A stretch of 64,000 nt of DNA, from contig NC_018395.1 of assembly GCF_000208865.1 (NCBI RefSeq), forward strand, positions 3,069,920 through 3,133,919, read 5' to 3'. The translations under genes were made by a program, and so were the position numbers. The DNA comes from Neospora caninum Liverpool. Lineage: Eukaryota; Apicomplexa; Conoidasida; Eucoccidiorida; Sarcocystidae. Numbering within the stretch: the stretch's first letter is position 1; each line of letters starts with the position of its first letter. Shown here piece by piece: positions 62,954 through 64,000 of the stretch. The notes below the pieces were generated by a model. It was not told where the DNA came from and searched no databases. It saw only the letters and a list, made by a program, of their open reading frames with translations.

Positions 62954-63903
62954 CTATCGTAAAGTGTTAAGGGGAAATGCAGTCGCGCCAGCACCGACTC
63001 TGCAAGCAAGCTGTTGTCCTTGACCTTCAGCGCTGTTGCCGGTTGTCGGCCTAGGCGCAGGCAGTGGAACTAGAGGCGACACAGAGTGAGATACTATTGC
63101 GCACTCCGAACGCGAATCGTGTTCTCTGTTCCAGTCGGAGCGAACACCTGGCTGATTTGTCCCAGACCGCCTCATAGTCGTCCTCGACGCCTGTTGACTC
63201 TGAATAATAACGCAACCACATATGAAAAATAAGCACCCCCGCGCTCGTACACAATACGATGAGCGTCTCACACTGATCGTACGTCATTCAAGCCTTGCCA
63301 GCTTACCGGCGCCAAGGGATCAGTCGGAGTGTTCTTCTTTTGTAAAAGATTCACTATCTCTTCCGTTGCTCTGTCGAGTCGTTCTCGGTCATTTAGAATT
63401 CGGCGGACGCGGACGTCGTCAATAATGTCATCCGTTGAAGGTCGATTGGCGCTGTCCTGCAGCACGTACTCAGATGCATAAGGCAAAAACCGCCATACGG
63501 AGTCGTACGGGAAAATATTTATCTCGGGAGTGTGCCTTCACTGTGGTACCCTCACCTTTGCCGTTAAGGCTCCGATAAGCAGCTTGAAAATGGGGTCTCT
63601 GCAAGCAAGAGTAATGAACGTGCAGCGACACTTTTTTGAGAAACGTCTAGCATCCAGGACGTTCCAGAGTTCCCTGAGGATCGCCCAATCAGCTCCGTGC
63701 CAGCTCACTCTGTTCCTCGATCTGTGATGTTCTCACCGTGGAGGGTGTTGAGGAAATGATAAACGCGTGTGTCCAAGGATCAATCGGCGGCAGCTGGATG
63801 GCTCTTTGTCTGTGTACGGGACGCGCGCGTAGCACATCGCGTAAAGAATCATCCCAAGGCTCCACATATCTGACTTCATGTCATAATTCGGGCTGAAGAG
63901 GCC
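62954..63903 (-). CDS. Protein kinase, C-terminal part (5' end beyond window)
   Basis: Minus-strand exons 63903-63737, 63598-63556, 63468-63307 and 63199-62954 (TAG) join in phase. The first encodes the start of subdomain IX, with the invariant Asp in SPNYDMKSDMWSLGMILYAM and then VPYTDKEPSSCRRLI and LSFPQHPPR. The next two complete the lobe: DPIFKLLIGALT, then DSANRPSTDDIIDD with the conserved Arg of subdomain XI. The last 82 residues are a Ser/Arg/Pro-rich tail. The APE motif should lie just upstream, so 63904 onward is probably intron and the rest of the kinase lies past the window edge. The phrase WSLGMILYAMCY recalls IKS1/iksA-type kinases, but family assignment needs the missing N-lobe. 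A 43-base exon is notable. Confidence 0.85.
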
Positions 63904-64000
63904 CTGCAACGCAAAACCACAACGGACAGTCCCCACGGTTGCTCTGCCATCCCTGTACGAACAAGGATAGGTATTTGAACCAGCAACAGGTGTCAAGACC

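Overview
The window looks like nuclear DNA of a tissue-cyst coccidian (Sarcocystidae, i.e. a Toxoplasma/Hammondia/Neospora-type apicomplexan). The evidence is large GC-rich, Ser/Arg/Glu-rich exons, canonical GT-AG introns with many (TA)n tracts, long untranslated regions, an intronless EEVD-type Hsp70 with a GGMP tail, and a typical coccidian gene complement. No bacterial, viral or mobile genes were seen. I built gene models by hand from splice signals, reading phase and family motifs. Coordinates inside multi-exon genes are therefore predictions, although most models close with consistent phase at every junction.

Layout: (1) 1-6225, + strand: 3' part of a very large HEAT/WD40 protein resembling WDR7 (rabconnectin-3 beta). 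(2) 8698-11484, +: a divergent ATG101 (HORMA) autophagy protein with a ~420-residue insertion. (3) 13982-30577, +: an 11-exon, ~3,855-residue ZRANB3-type annealing helicase/endonuclease with an added N-terminal topoisomerase-type zinc finger and an intact HNH domain. (4) 33458-35000, +: a selenoprotein S-like membrane protein ending Gly-Gly-Sec-Cys, with a form-2 SECIS hairpin about 275 bases downstream. (5) 36789-38804, -: cytosolic Hsp70. (6) 40538-41037, -: an 83-residue single-TM protein; a possible 61-residue gene lies opposite it. (7) 42674-43654, +: CFAP77-like axonemal protein. (8) 44480-48041, -: 10-exon peroxisomal 3-ketoacyl-CoA thiolase with an N-terminal PTS2. (9) 49606 to about 52.1 kb (possibly 53.3 kb), -: patatin-like phospholipase. 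(10) 55774-58236, -: FAM221-like Cys/His-rich protein. (11) 60086-62342, +: 12-exon secreted protein of unknown function. (12) 62954-63903 and beyond, -: C-terminal part of a protein kinase.

The genes do not form an operon; they are independent eukaryotic genes. Themes that recur are membrane and lipid homeostasis (patatin, peroxisomal thiolase, SelS, ATG101, WDR7), genome maintenance (ZRANB3) and microgamete flagella (CFAP77, FAM221). The most noteworthy items are the inserted ATG101, the UGA-decoded selenoprotein with its SECIS, the PTS2 thiolase, and the ZRANB3 fusion architecture.
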